Positions 1-6,592 of a stretch of 64,000 nucleotides of DNA are shown here, piece by piece. This DNA is from Dermatobacter hominis (GTDB taxonomy: Bacteria > Actinomycetota > Acidimicrobiia > Acidimicrobiales > Microtrichaceae): positions 2,232,001 through 2,296,000 of the forward strand of contig NZ_CP085840.1 in the NCBI RefSeq assembly GCF_020715685.1, in the 5' to 3' direction. The notes under the pieces are model-generated. The model was given only the letters and a program-made list of their open reading frames with translations, made no database searches and was not told the origin of the DNA. The stretch's first letter is position 1. Each line of letters opens with the position of its first letter. A program made the translations under genes and the position numbers.

Positions 1-99
1 GTTCGACGCCCGGTTCGTGAGGACCAAGCCGAGCCCGAGCGCGGCGACGACGGCGCCCCCACCCAACCCGGCCAGGGCGAAGCCCAGGTACGTGCTCAG
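1..99 (-). CDS. Branched-chain amino acid ABC permease, N-terminal fragment (LivH type)
   Basis: The 33 codons that fit before the window edge read as the first membrane segment of a LivH-family inner-membrane permease (LSTYLGFALAGLG then GAVVAALGLGLVLTNRAS). That N-terminus is typical of the family. The frame opens with a CTG that overlaps the TGA of the substrate-binding lipoprotein upstream, so the two would be translationally coupled. No ATG or GTG is available nearby, so CTG is my preferred start; TTG eleven codons later is the alternative. Its role would be to carry the substrate delivered by the neighbouring binding protein. The identification rests on a short stretch and on context. 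Confidence 0.55.
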   Translation of the reverse strand, partial: MSTYLGFALAGLGGGAVVAALGLGLVLTNRASN

Positions 100-1406
100 C
101 GCGAGGCCTCCAGCTCCGCGCCGACGTCGATCCAGCCGCCCACCTGCTCCAGCGCGCCGTCGTGCATCTGGACGACCACCTGCTGCGGCGAGCAGGCGGC
201 GGGCAGGCCCGGGAACTGCCTCCCGTCGCACGTGTAGGCGTGGCCCATGAAGCTCGGCTCGTCCGCCTTCGCCCTCAGCGCGTCGGTCACCGCGTGCGGC
301 GTGATGCCGTCGGCGCCGAGCTCTCGCAACACCGCGTAGAGGTTGACGAAGGACCGGGCCGACACCGTGCCGGCCCCGACAGGGTCGAGCCCGGGCGCCA
401 TCGCCGCGAGGACGCTCGTGTAGAGGTCGGTGTCGGGCTGGGGCTGGTCGGGCTGCACCTCCTGCTCGACGTTGAAATAGGCGCCGTCGGCCCGGTCGCC
501 GACCTGCGAGATGATCGTCGGCGAGGCGCAGGCGCCCACGAAGTAGAGGGCCGAGGTGATGCCGATCGTCGCAGCGGCGTCGAACGCCGCCTTGCAGGCG
601 GTGTCGGCGGCGATCACGAAGATGGCGTCGGGTTCGCCGGCCCACGCGGCCTGCAGCGGTGAGCCCAGGTCGGTGGCGATCACCGGGAACGGCACCATCT
701 GCACGTCGACCCCCTTCGCCTCGAGCACCTGCTTCGCGGCGCCGGCACCCTCGGCGATCGAGCCGAAGTCGCCATAGACGATGGCGACCTCCTTCGCATC
801 GAGGTCCTCGACAGCGCGGTGCGCGAACGCGACCGCCGCGCCCCAGGTGCCGCCGCTCCACTGGAACGAGCTCGGTGAGGTCATCGACTGCTGGCTCACC
901 GGGATGCCGCCCACGTACGGGATGCCGTCGGCCGCCAGCACGTCGACCGCGTTGCCGAACACGTCGATGCCGCCGAGCACGACCGGCACCTGCTCGGCGA
1001 CGAACCGCTGACCGCAGGCCGTCGAGCCCTCGGCGCTGAAGCCGGTGTTGCAGACGTCGAGGCGGAGCGGCCGGCCGTCGATGCCCCCGAGGTCCTCGTT
1101 CACGAAGTCGACGAAGGCCTGCGCCGCCCGGCTCAGCTCGGGGAACGACCCGGCCGGGGTGTTCTCCTGGTTGATCATGCCGATCGTGATCGGCTCACCG
1201 GTCGCCGCCGTGGGCTCGTCGGGGACGAGGTCGGCGATCGTGGAGGCGCGTGCGCAGTCGAGGAGGTGCTGGGCGTCGCAGGTGATCGGTGGCGCCGAGA
1301 CGGTGGTGGACGACGCGGTCCGGTCCTCGCTGCAGCCGACGGCGACCAGCGCGGCGGTCACGATCAGGCTGACGGCCGCGACGATCGGACGAGCACCTCC
1401 GGTCAC
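96..1406 (-). CDS. Branched-chain amino acid ABC transporter substrate-binding lipoprotein
   Basis: This is a 436-residue extracytoplasmic binding protein of the periplasmic-binding-protein type 6 (LivJ/LivK, receptor-ligand-binding) family. It starts with a hydrophobic signal peptide and a lipobox ending VAVGC at about residue 25, so it is likely a lipid-anchored receptor. The mature part has the family opening ITIGMINQENTPAGSFPE, and several cysteines (CDAQHLLDCA, GSTACGQ, DTACKA, GACAS, YTCDG, PAACS) suggest disulphides. Start is GTG at 1406 behind the purine-rich AGGGGGGAG. The permease follows directly with overlap, so the pair is the visible end of an amino acid uptake operon. The true ligand cannot be read from sequence; family members also bind amides, urea and aromatic compounds. 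Confidence 0.85.
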   Translation of the reverse strand: MTGGARPIVAAVSLIVTAALVAVGCSEDRTASSTTVSAPPITCDAQHLLDCARASTIADLVPDEPTAATGEPITIGMINQENTPAGSFPELSRAAQAFVDFVNEDLGGIDGRPLRLDVCNTGFSAEGSTACGQRFVAEQVPVVLGGIDVFGNAVDVLAADGIPYVGGIPVSQQSMTSPSSFQWSGGTWGAAVAFAHRAVEDLDAKEVAIVYGDFGSIAEGAGAAKQVLEAKGVDVQMVPFPVIATDLGSPLQAAWAGEPDAIFVIAADTACKAAFDAAATIGITSALYFVGACASPTIISQVGDRADGAYFNVEQEVQPDQPQPDTDLYTSVLAAMAPGLDPVGAGTVSARSFVNLYAVLRELGADGITPHAVTDALRAKADEPSFMGHAYTCDGRQFPGLPAACSPQQVVVQMHDGALEQVGGWIDVGAELEASR

Positions 1407-1448
1407 CCCTGGACTCCCCCCTGGCGCACGACCGCTGGACCGCTCGGG

Positions 1449-1454
1449 ACCCTA
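1449..1454 (-). promoter_or_regulatory. Probable -10 element for the binding-protein gene
   Basis: TAGGGT on the minus strand lies about 42 bases upstream of the GTG start at 1406. It fits the TANNNT -10 pattern seen at many genes here. It would give a short leader carrying the GGGGGGAG ribosome binding site. No clear -35 is visible. Confidence 0.35.
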
Positions 1455-1504
1455 GCGGTCCGCCCCGCCCCACGGCCCCGCCAGTACCCGGCCGGTACCC
1501 GCTT

Positions 1505-1546
1505 TGTGATGCTCGATACGTCGATCCAGACGTATCGAGCATCACA
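1505..1546. repeat. Palindrome family A, copy 1 (left end of element A)
   Basis: Left arm TGTGATGCTCGATACGTC, six-base loop GATCCA, right arm the exact reverse complement: 18+6+18 bases. The outer flank reads CCGCTTTGT and the gene-facing flank ACAGAACGG. Arms pair perfectly, so the DNA could extrude a cruciform and the RNA a strong hairpin. No T-tract follows, so a plain intrinsic terminator is less likely. Confidence 0.9.
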
Positions 1547-1554
1547 GAACGGCC

Positions 1555-1574
1555 GGGGATCGGTCCCCGGTGAC
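1555..1574 (+). promoter_or_regulatory. Conserved 20-base leader of element A
   Basis: GGGGATCGGTCCCCGGTGAC lies 8 bases after the left palindrome and 20 bases before the start codon. The identical 20 bases occur at the same place in element B (58719-58738). The first 14 bases can form a small hairpin (GGGGA, loop TCGG, TCCCC). It may be an operator or promoter for the nuclease gene, or part of the mobile end. Confidence 0.6.
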
Positions 1575-1594
1575 GGGAGCACCGCACGTGGTCG

Positions 1595-2536
1595 ATGGTG
1601 GCGCACGTGTACCACGACGTCGTCGAACGGCTCGCCGAGCACCGCCACGGGGTGGTGGCGACCTGGGAGCTCATCGCGGCCGGGTTGACGCACGACCAGA
1701 TCCGGCGCCTGCTCGATTCCCGCCACTGGGAACGCGTCGGATCCGGGGTGGTCCGGCGTCGCGGTTCCGCACCGACCGCCGACCAACGCGTCGTGGCCGC
1801 GGTGCTGGACCACGGCTCAGGAGCCGGCGCAGCGTTCCTGACCGGCGCCCACCTGTTCGGCTGCGCGGGCGCACCCCTGCTGCCGATCCAGATCGTCGGA
1901 ACGGTCGCCACCCGTCGCTACCGCACGGACGTCGGCTACCACCGGGTCCGTCGCATCCCCGATCGGTGGATGACGGAGGTGCGGGGCATCCCGGTCGTGG
2001 CACCGGAGATGGTCGCCATGCAGCTCTTCGCCTGCTCGCTATCGGAGTCGGCTGAGCGACGTGTCGACGTCCTGTGGTCGATGGGACGGCTGTCCGGGCG
2101 GTCGATCGAAATGTTCCTGTCCGACATGGGTCGGAGCGGGCGGAACGGCGTAGCGGGCCTGAGGTCCTATCTCGACGCCCGAGGCGTGGACTACCGGCCG
2201 CCGGCGACCGGCCTCGAGAGCAGGGCGATCCAGGTCCTCCGCGAGGCCGGCATACGGGTCGAGCGCCAGGTCGACGTCGGATGTGACCACGCGTGGACCG
2301 GTCGGGTCGACCTCCGCGTCGTCGGCCTGCCCGTCGTGGTGGAGGTGCAGAGCAACATGTACCACGCCTCGCTGATCAACCGGCAGGCGGACGCTGCTCG
2401 ACGATCGGCGTTGGAAGCCGCCGGCTTCGTCTGGGTCGAGCTCTGGGAGGACGACGTCTGGGGCCACCCGTGGGTGCTCGCCCCGAAGGTGCAGGCGGGC
2501 ATCGACGCGTGCCGTCGACGACCCAGGGTTCTGTGA
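1595..2536 (+). CDS. AbiEi-type winged-helix plus DUF559 nuclease-like protein (element A)
   Basis: A 313-residue protein in two parts. Residues about 8-55 match the AbiEi antitoxin-type winged helix (HGVVATWELIAAGLTHDQIR, then RHWERVGSGVVRR), a likely DNA-binding module. Residues about 205-305 match DUF559, a Vsr-like PD-(D/E)xK nuclease fold: the E of GLESRAIQVL, the D of TGRVDLRVVG, then VVVEVQSN, with Glu-x-Gln replacing the usual ExK, and closing WVELWEDDVW. The family is common in actinobacteria as lone genes annotated as type IV toxin-antitoxin components, but no AbiEii toxin partner lies beside it. It is bracketed by two copies of palindrome A, and its TGA stop is inside the second. 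A homologue sits in element B. I infer that it acts on, or is regulated through, its own palindrome. Confidence 0.8.
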   Translation: MVAHVYHDVVERLAEHRHGVVATWELIAAGLTHDQIRRLLDSRHWERVGSGVVRRRGSAPTADQRVVAAVLDHGSGAGAAFLTGAHLFGCAGAPLLPIQIVGTVATRRYRTDVGYHRVRRIPDRWMTEVRGIPVVAPEMVAMQLFACSLSESAERRVDVLWSMGRLSGRSIEMFLSDMGRSGRNGVAGLRSYLDARGVDYRPPATGLESRAIQVLREAGIRVERQVDVGCDHAWTGRVDLRVVGLPVVVEVQSNMYHASLINRQADAARRSALEAAGFVWVELWEDDVWGHPWVLAPKVQAGIDACRRRPRVL

Positions 2537-2573
2537 TGCTCGATACGTCGATCCAGACGTATCGAGCATCACA
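2532..2573. repeat. Palindrome family A, copy 2 (right end of element A)
   Basis: The same 18-bp arms as copy 1 around the loop GATCCA. Here the gene-facing flank (GTTCTGT) is on the left and the outer flank (ACAAAGCGG) on the right, so the flanks are inverted relative to copy 1 while the loop keeps the same orientation. The TGA stop of the nuclease gene (2534-2536) is part of the left arm. Confidence 0.9.
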
Positions 2574-2594
2574 AAGCGGAGAGGTGGGGGACGG

Positions 2595-3641
2595 TCAGGG
2601 GGTGGTGCGGTGGAGGACCTGGTGGTCGCCCTCGGACGTCGTCAGGTACGACCCGCCGTCGGGGGCGAAGCCGAGCGACTCGCCCTGGACCTCGGTCGGC
2701 GCCGGCCCCTCGCACGGAGTGGTCTCGAACGCCTTGGCCAGCTGCTCGCCCTCGGGCCGCCGGTAGACCTCGACGCCGCCGTAGGTCCGCAGCGCGACGA
2801 GCGAGCCGTCCCGCGTGACGTCGCCGGCGGTGACCAGGGCGCCGGCCTCGAGCGGCACCGAACCTGCCGGCAGCATGTCGATGCTCGTCCCGTCTGCGAT
2901 CGTGGCCACCTTCGGCATCTGGAACACGAGCGACTCGCCCGTGCGGCCCCAGTCCTTGGTGATGATGTTGATGTCGCCCACGATCGGGTCGACGATCATG
3001 GCCTCGGCGTCGTAGGGCTGCTCCGGGTACCGCAGCGAGAACGTCGTGACGGAGGCCTGCAGCACCGGAGGGGCGGACCCGTCGGCCGGCGGGGTCGTGG
3101 GGACGACCGGCTCGTCGAGCCGGTAGATGCGCACGCTCTTGCGAGCGGTCGGATCGGCCAGCATGGCCTTGTTGTTGCCGATGTCGCCGACGTACAGCTG
3201 CGGGCTGCCGCCGGGCAGCGCCGGCGGGCCGACGGCGATGTCCTCCCAGTCCCGGGCCTCCGCGCCGGTGAGCTCGACGGTCGCCAGCAGCTTGCCGGCG
3301 CCGTCAATGGCGAAGAGGCGGGCGGCGTCGCCGCTGTCGTTGTGGATCCACCACACCCCGTTCGCGCCGTCGCCGGTGTTGTTCCAGGAGGCGACGAGGC
3401 CACTCGCCTCGGTGATGTCGGGCGACTCGATGACGCCGACGTCGGTGACCTTCGGCGCGCCACCGCACAGCGCATCCATGAGCGCCGCCTCGGGAGCGGC
3501 GGTCGCCGCCGTGGTGGTCGTCGAGCTGGTGGCCTTGCCCTTCTTGCGGTCGGCGTCGTCGTCGCCCCCACCACCGCCGCACGACCCGACGACCAGGGCC
3601 AGCGCCGCGACCAGCCCGACCGCCCCGACGACCCGGCTCAC
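2595..3641 (-). CDS. Lipoprotein with beta-propeller-like repeats, function unknown
   Basis: A 348-residue secreted lipoprotein. The GTG start at 3641 is chosen because it gives a clean signal peptide with the lipobox VVGSCGGGGG; longer frames upstream overlap the neighbouring gene. A Thr-rich linker (SSTTTTAATA) follows. The mature part has repeated motifs such as ASGLVASWNNTG, WWIHNDSGD, ARDWEDIAVGP and LYVGDIGNN, then RIYRLDEP, which resemble blades of a secreted beta-propeller known in many actinobacteria without a defined function. It lies 32 bases downstream of the luciferase-like gene and is probably cotranscribed with it. The ligand and partner are not evident. Confidence 0.7.
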   Translation of the reverse strand: MSRVVGAVGLVAALALVVGSCGGGGGDDDADRKKGKATSSTTTTAATAAPEAALMDALCGGAPKVTDVGVIESPDITEASGLVASWNNTGDGANGVWWIHNDSGDAARLFAIDGAGKLLATVELTGAEARDWEDIAVGPPALPGGSPQLYVGDIGNNKAMLADPTARKSVRIYRLDEPVVPTTPPADGSAPPVLQASVTTFSLRYPEQPYDAEAMIVDPIVGDINIITKDWGRTGESLVFQMPKVATIADGTSIDMLPAGSVPLEAGALVTAGDVTRDGSLVALRTYGGVEVYRRPEGEQLAKAFETTPCEGPAPTEVQGESLGFAPDGGSYLTTSEGDHQVLHRTTP

Positions 3642-3673
3642 GTGATGCGCCCGCCCGTGATCCCGCCGTCCCC

Positions 3674-4570
3674 TCACGAGGCGCCCGTCCGCTCCCGGAC
3701 CGCGGCCGTCATGGCGCTGAGGCACGCCGGGTCGGTCGTGCCGGGGACGAGGATGAACTCGTCCACGCCCGCCGCCTCGGCCTCGTCGAGGACCTGGTTG
3801 ACCCGGTCGACGTTCCACACCGCTGCCGAGTCCGCCATCGCCCGGGCGAAGCGATCCCCGAAGATGGCGAGGTAGTCGTAGGTGAACGACTGCAGCACGC
3901 CCCGATCGTCGTCGGTGCCGAGCACGGCGAAGCACCCGGTCACGTGGCGCGGCGCCTCGGTCCGACCGGCATCGGTCCAGGCCTGGTTCGCCGCTGCGAC
4001 GGCGGCCGCGATGCCGGGGCCGTCGGCGTCGATCGAGAAGCCGGAGATCCCCGCCGCCCACTGCGCCGCCCGGGCGAGCGACTTGGGTCCCATCGCCGCG
4101 GCGAGGAGCTCGGGGCCACCGTGCTGGACCGGCGTCGGCCCGATGGGATCCGCGCCGTCGAACGCGGGGTGGCCGGCCCAGAGGCGGCGCATCTCGGCGA
4201 CGAGATCGTCGAGGCGCTGGTGCCGCCTGGCGAACGGCGACCCGGCGCTGATGTAGTCGTGCTCCCGGCCGCCGACGCCGAGGCCGACGGTCAGGCGGCC
4301 ATCGCAGAGCACGTCGAGCGTGGCGAGCTGCTTGGCCAGGACGCCGGGGGCGTGCAGCGGCCCGACGGCGACGTTGACGAACACCCGCACCCGCTCCGTC
4401 AGCGCGGCGGCCGCGGCGTTGGTCACCAGCATCTCCTGGTTGTGGAAGCTGATGCGCTCGCCGCACGAGATGCTGGAGAACGGCCCCGCGTCGATCCCCT
4501 GGGACCACGTGATGGTGGTCCGCCGGTGGTACTCACGGGCCATCGTGGGCAGAGCGACGCCGATCTCCAT
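3674..4570 (-). CDS. Luciferase-like (LLM, probably F420-dependent) oxidoreductase
   Basis: A 298-residue TIM-barrel flavin/F420 oxidoreductase of the bacterial luciferase-like family. It opens MEIGVALPTM, has RVRVFVNVAVGPLHAPGVLA and then the strongly conserved GRLTVGLGVGGREHDY, where the cofactor phosphate is bound in family structures. The C-terminal VDEFILVP strand is also typical. The substrate is unknown, and members use F420 or FMN. I choose ATG 4570 rather than the upstream extension because TAGAGT ends 8 bases before it, the leaderless pattern seen at other genes here. The lipoprotein at 2595-3641 follows on the same strand. Confidence 0.85.
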   Translation of the reverse strand: MEIGVALPTMAREYHRRTTITWSQGIDAGPFSSISCGERISFHNQEMLVTNAAAAALTERVRVFVNVAVGPLHAPGVLAKQLATLDVLCDGRLTVGLGVGGREHDYISAGSPFARRHQRLDDLVAEMRRLWAGHPAFDGADPIGPTPVQHGGPELLAAAMGPKSLARAAQWAAGISGFSIDADGPGIAAAVAAANQAWTDAGRTEAPRHVTGCFAVLGTDDDRGVLQSFTYDYLAIFGDRFARAMADSAAVWNVDRVNQVLDEAEAAGVDEFILVPGTTDPACLSAMTAAVRERTGAS

Positions 4571-4578
4571 GGCGCCGG

Positions 4579-4584
4579 ACTCTA
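4579..4584 (-). promoter_or_regulatory. -10 element of a leaderless transcript (LLM gene)
   Basis: TAGAGT ends 8 bases before the ATG at 4570, leaving no room for a ribosome binding site. Confidence 0.55.
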
Positions 4585-4653
4585 ACGACCACCGGCCACC
4601 CGACCGAAGCGGACCCCAGGCCGCCCGGCACTGCTCCGAGCCGTTCTGGCGTG

Positions 4654-4680
4654 GGTTTTCGTCGCATGGCGACGGAAGCC
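4654..4680. terminator. Hairpin after the transglutaminase gene
   Basis: GGTTTTCGTCGC, loop ATG, GCGACGGAAGCC form a 12-bp stem with G-T wobbles on the plus-strand reading. It lies in the gap between the transglutaminase stop and the next minus-strand gene, where a terminator is expected. It lacks a clear T-tract. Confidence 0.35.
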
Positions 4681-4705
4681 GGCGCCATAACGGCGACAAA
4701 GGGGG

Positions 4706-6592
4706 TCAGGTCGACCCGTCGCCGTCCGGCGGGGGCTGGTAGCGGAACCGGTCGACGGCCTCGCCCTGCTCGGCCAGCTCCGGTCGGCCGGTGACCGACG
4801 CGAGGTCCCGTGCGTGGGCCGACACGGTCTCGGCCGGGGCACGGGGCCGCCCGACCTCCGCACCCAGCTCCTCGAGCTCCCGCTCGGCCCGCACGTCCCA
4901 CCGCTCCTTCGCCAAGCGGTCCGCCGCTCGGGCCATCGCCCGCCGTTCGCGCCACGCGTGCAGCCGCCGGGCCAGCGGGGGCGACACGACCACGACGGCG
5001 GCGACGAAGAGGAGCGCCACGGCGAGCCCGACGAAGCCGATCGGCAGCTCGAAGCCGTTGTCGGCGTCGCCGGCCAGCGGCACCTCGGCCGTCGGGTCGA
5101 ACGGGATCCAGCCGACGCCGGGGAACCACACCTCGGCCCACGCGTGGGCATCGCGCTCCCGCACCACGAAGCGCCCGCTGGCCCCATCCTCCTCGCCCGG
5201 CGCGAAGCCGGTGGCGAGCCGCGCCGGCACCCCGACCTCGCGCAGCATGACCACGAGGCTGCTGGCGATCTGCTCGCACCACCCGACCTTGGACTCGAAC
5301 AGGAAGTCGTCGACCACGTCCACGCCCTGCGGGGCGAGCGGTGCGTCGAGCGAGTACTCGAGGTTGTCGCCCATCCACGCCTCGAGCGCCTGCACCTTGG
5401 CGAACTCGGTCCCGGCGCCGGCCTCGGCCACGACGCGCCGGGCGAGCTCGCGGACCCTCGACGTCGTCTCGGGTGACGAGGCGTAGCGCTCGGCGAGGTC
5501 GACGGGGACTGCGTCGTCGACGGCGGCGAGGTCGGCCGACGTCACCGGCACCTGGCGGCTGGTCACCGTGTACGTCGCGCCCTGGCCGAGGGCGTCGGGG
5601 GCGACGATCGATCCGTCGGGGCCCTGCACGAGGCGGTCGTCCGACTCGATGATCGAGGCCGACGGCGCGACCGGCAGCACGTTGGCGAACCGGCTCTCGA
5701 GCCGGAACTCCTGCTGCGACTCCTCGCCGGTGCTGGCGGCCAGGTCGTCGGCGGACGGGAACACGCGACCGCTGTCGCCGATCGACCGGTATCGCCGATC
5801 GTCGGTGTTCCGCCAGCTCGTGCCGTCCCACCGGTCGTAGGTCGCGGTGCGCCAGAAGCTCACGATGTCGGAGCGGACGGTCATGACGGTCGCGTCGGTC
5901 AGGCGCGGCCGCCGGGTCATGTCGAGCCGCTGCTGGAGCGTGAGCGGGTTCTGCGGACCGCTGTCGAGCTCGTCGGGATCGGATCCGCTGGAGGGCGCGA
6001 CCGGCGAGCGTTGCCCGGCCCAGGGCCCGGCGATCACCACCACCGCCGCGACGAGCACGACGGCGGTGACCGCTCCACGGACGACCGCCCACGGGTCCGA
6101 CCGACGAGGGCCCCGCCCACCCCCGTTCTGTGATGCTTGATACGTCGATGCAGACGTATCGAGCATCACAGAACGGGTGGTCGGGACGGGAGAGGTCGCG
6201 GATCGGGGGACGGGCGACGGGCACAGCGCCAGCGCGCCGGCGGTGCAGAGCGCCCACAGCAGCACGTCGGACGCCCCCGTCACGCCGGTGCCGTCGCCGA
6301 GCACGCCGAGCCGGAACAGCAGGCCGCCCCCGACGAGGGCGTAGGACCGCACGACCCAGCGCAGCGGGATGGACCGGAGGGCCACCACGGCCAGCACGGC
6401 GGTCAGCACCGCGGCGTTGACGAAGAACGTGCCGCCCTCGCCGACCTGCAGGCTGCCGAGCGCGAGCCGGAACGACGCGCCGAGGAGGACGGCGACGGCG
6501 ATCGTGACGCCGGTGCCGGCGCGCTCGCGGTCCTCGGTCGCTGTGGGCCAGACGGGCGTGCGCGGGCGCTCGGGCGGCGGCCGTTCAACCAC
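4706..6592 (-). CDS. Membrane-anchored transglutaminase-like protein with an in-frame palindrome insertion
   Basis: A 628-residue protein of the TgpA/transglutaminase-core family that accompanies MoxR and DUF58 proteins. Four hydrophobic segments fill residues about 28-125, a fifth about 168-190, then comes an extracytoplasmic region with a papain-like triad: Cys in KVGWCEQIASSL, His in RDAHAWAEVWFPG, Asp in WIPFDPTAE. A last membrane span (VGLAVALLFVAAVVVVSP) precedes a charged cytosolic tail. Residues about 139-157 (RSVMLDTSASTYQASQNG) are encoded by a copy of palindrome A, placed in the linker between membrane spans 4 and 5 without breaking the frame. Relatives usually have more N-terminal spans. 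The GTG start overlaps the DUF58 stop by 8 bases, indicating coupling. Confidence 0.85.
   Translation of the reverse strand: MVERPPPERPRTPVWPTATEDRERAGTGVTIAVAVLLGASFRLALGSLQVGEGGTFFVNAAVLTAVLAVVALRSIPLRWVVRSYALVGGGLLFRLGVLGDGTGVTGASDVLLWALCTAGALALCPSPVPRSATSPVPTTRSVMLDTSASTYQASQNGGGRGPRRSDPWAVVRGAVTAVVLVAAVVVIAGPWAGQRSPVAPSSGSDPDELDSGPQNPLTLQQRLDMTRRPRLTDATVMTVRSDIVSFWRTATYDRWDGTSWRNTDDRRYRSIGDSGRVFPSADDLAASTGEESQQEFRLESRFANVLPVAPSASIIESDDRLVQGPDGSIVAPDALGQGATYTVTSRQVPVTSADLAAVDDAVPVDLAERYASSPETTSRVRELARRVVAEAGAGTEFAKVQALEAWMGDNLEYSLDAPLAPQGVDVVDDFLFESKVGWCEQIASSLVVMLREVGVPARLATGFAPGEEDGASGRFVVRERDAHAWAEVWFPGVGWIPFDPTAEVPLAGDADNGFELPIGFVGLAVALLFVAAVVVVSPPLARRLHAWRERRAMARAADRLAKERWDVRAERELEELGAEVGRPRAPAETVSAHARDLASVTGRPELAEQGEAVDRFRYQPPPDGDGST
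6129..6170. repeat. Palindrome family A, copy 3 (solo, inside the transglutaminase gene)
   Basis: Arms TGTGATGCTTGATACGTC and the family-A right arm around the loop GATGCA, with one T for C change in the left arm. The pairing extends seven more bases each side (CCCGTTC and GAACGGG), giving 25-bp arms over 6122-6177. Unlike the gene-flanking copies, both sides have the inner-type end (TTCTGT and ACAGAA). The core is 42 bases, a multiple of three, and it is read through in frame by the minus-strand gene. Confidence 0.9.

Larger units (their letters stand above)
1499..2579 (+). mobile_element. Element A: palindrome-bounded AbiEi/DUF559 unit
   Basis: A 1081-bp unit begins CCGCTTTGT and ends ACAAAGCGG, a perfect 9-bp terminal inverted repeat. 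Each end carries a 42-bp palindrome with identical 18-bp arms (1505-1546 and 2532-2573). Between them lies one gene, the 313-residue nuclease-like protein, whose stop codon falls inside the right-hand palindrome. Element B at 58662-59757 has the same plan, the same 9-bp ends and the same 20-base leader, but different arm sequences. The unit sits neatly in an intergenic gap, 15 bases before the end of the next gene. No target-site duplication is obvious. Calling it mobile is inference from this architecture. Confidence 0.6.

Noticed and set aside
1505-1546. Palindromes as ordinary intrinsic terminators
   Set aside because: They lack T-tracts, one lies inside a coding region, one lies upstream of its gene, and their geometry is fixed across unrelated sequences. 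Some may still terminate transcription as a side effect.
1595-2536. Classical AbiE toxin-antitoxin pair
   Set aside because: Only the AbiEi-type winged helix is present, fused to DUF559; no AbiEii nucleotidyltransferase gene is adjacent in either element.
2595-4508. Single 637-residue protein covering the lipoprotein and the upstream frame
   Set aside because: The upstream part is the wrong frame of the luciferase-like gene; the GTG at 3641 gives a proper lipoprotein signal.
4706-6592. Transglutaminase gene as a pseudogene because of the inserted palindrome
   Set aside because: The frame is intact, the catalytic Cys-His-Asp are present and the insertion is in a linker.
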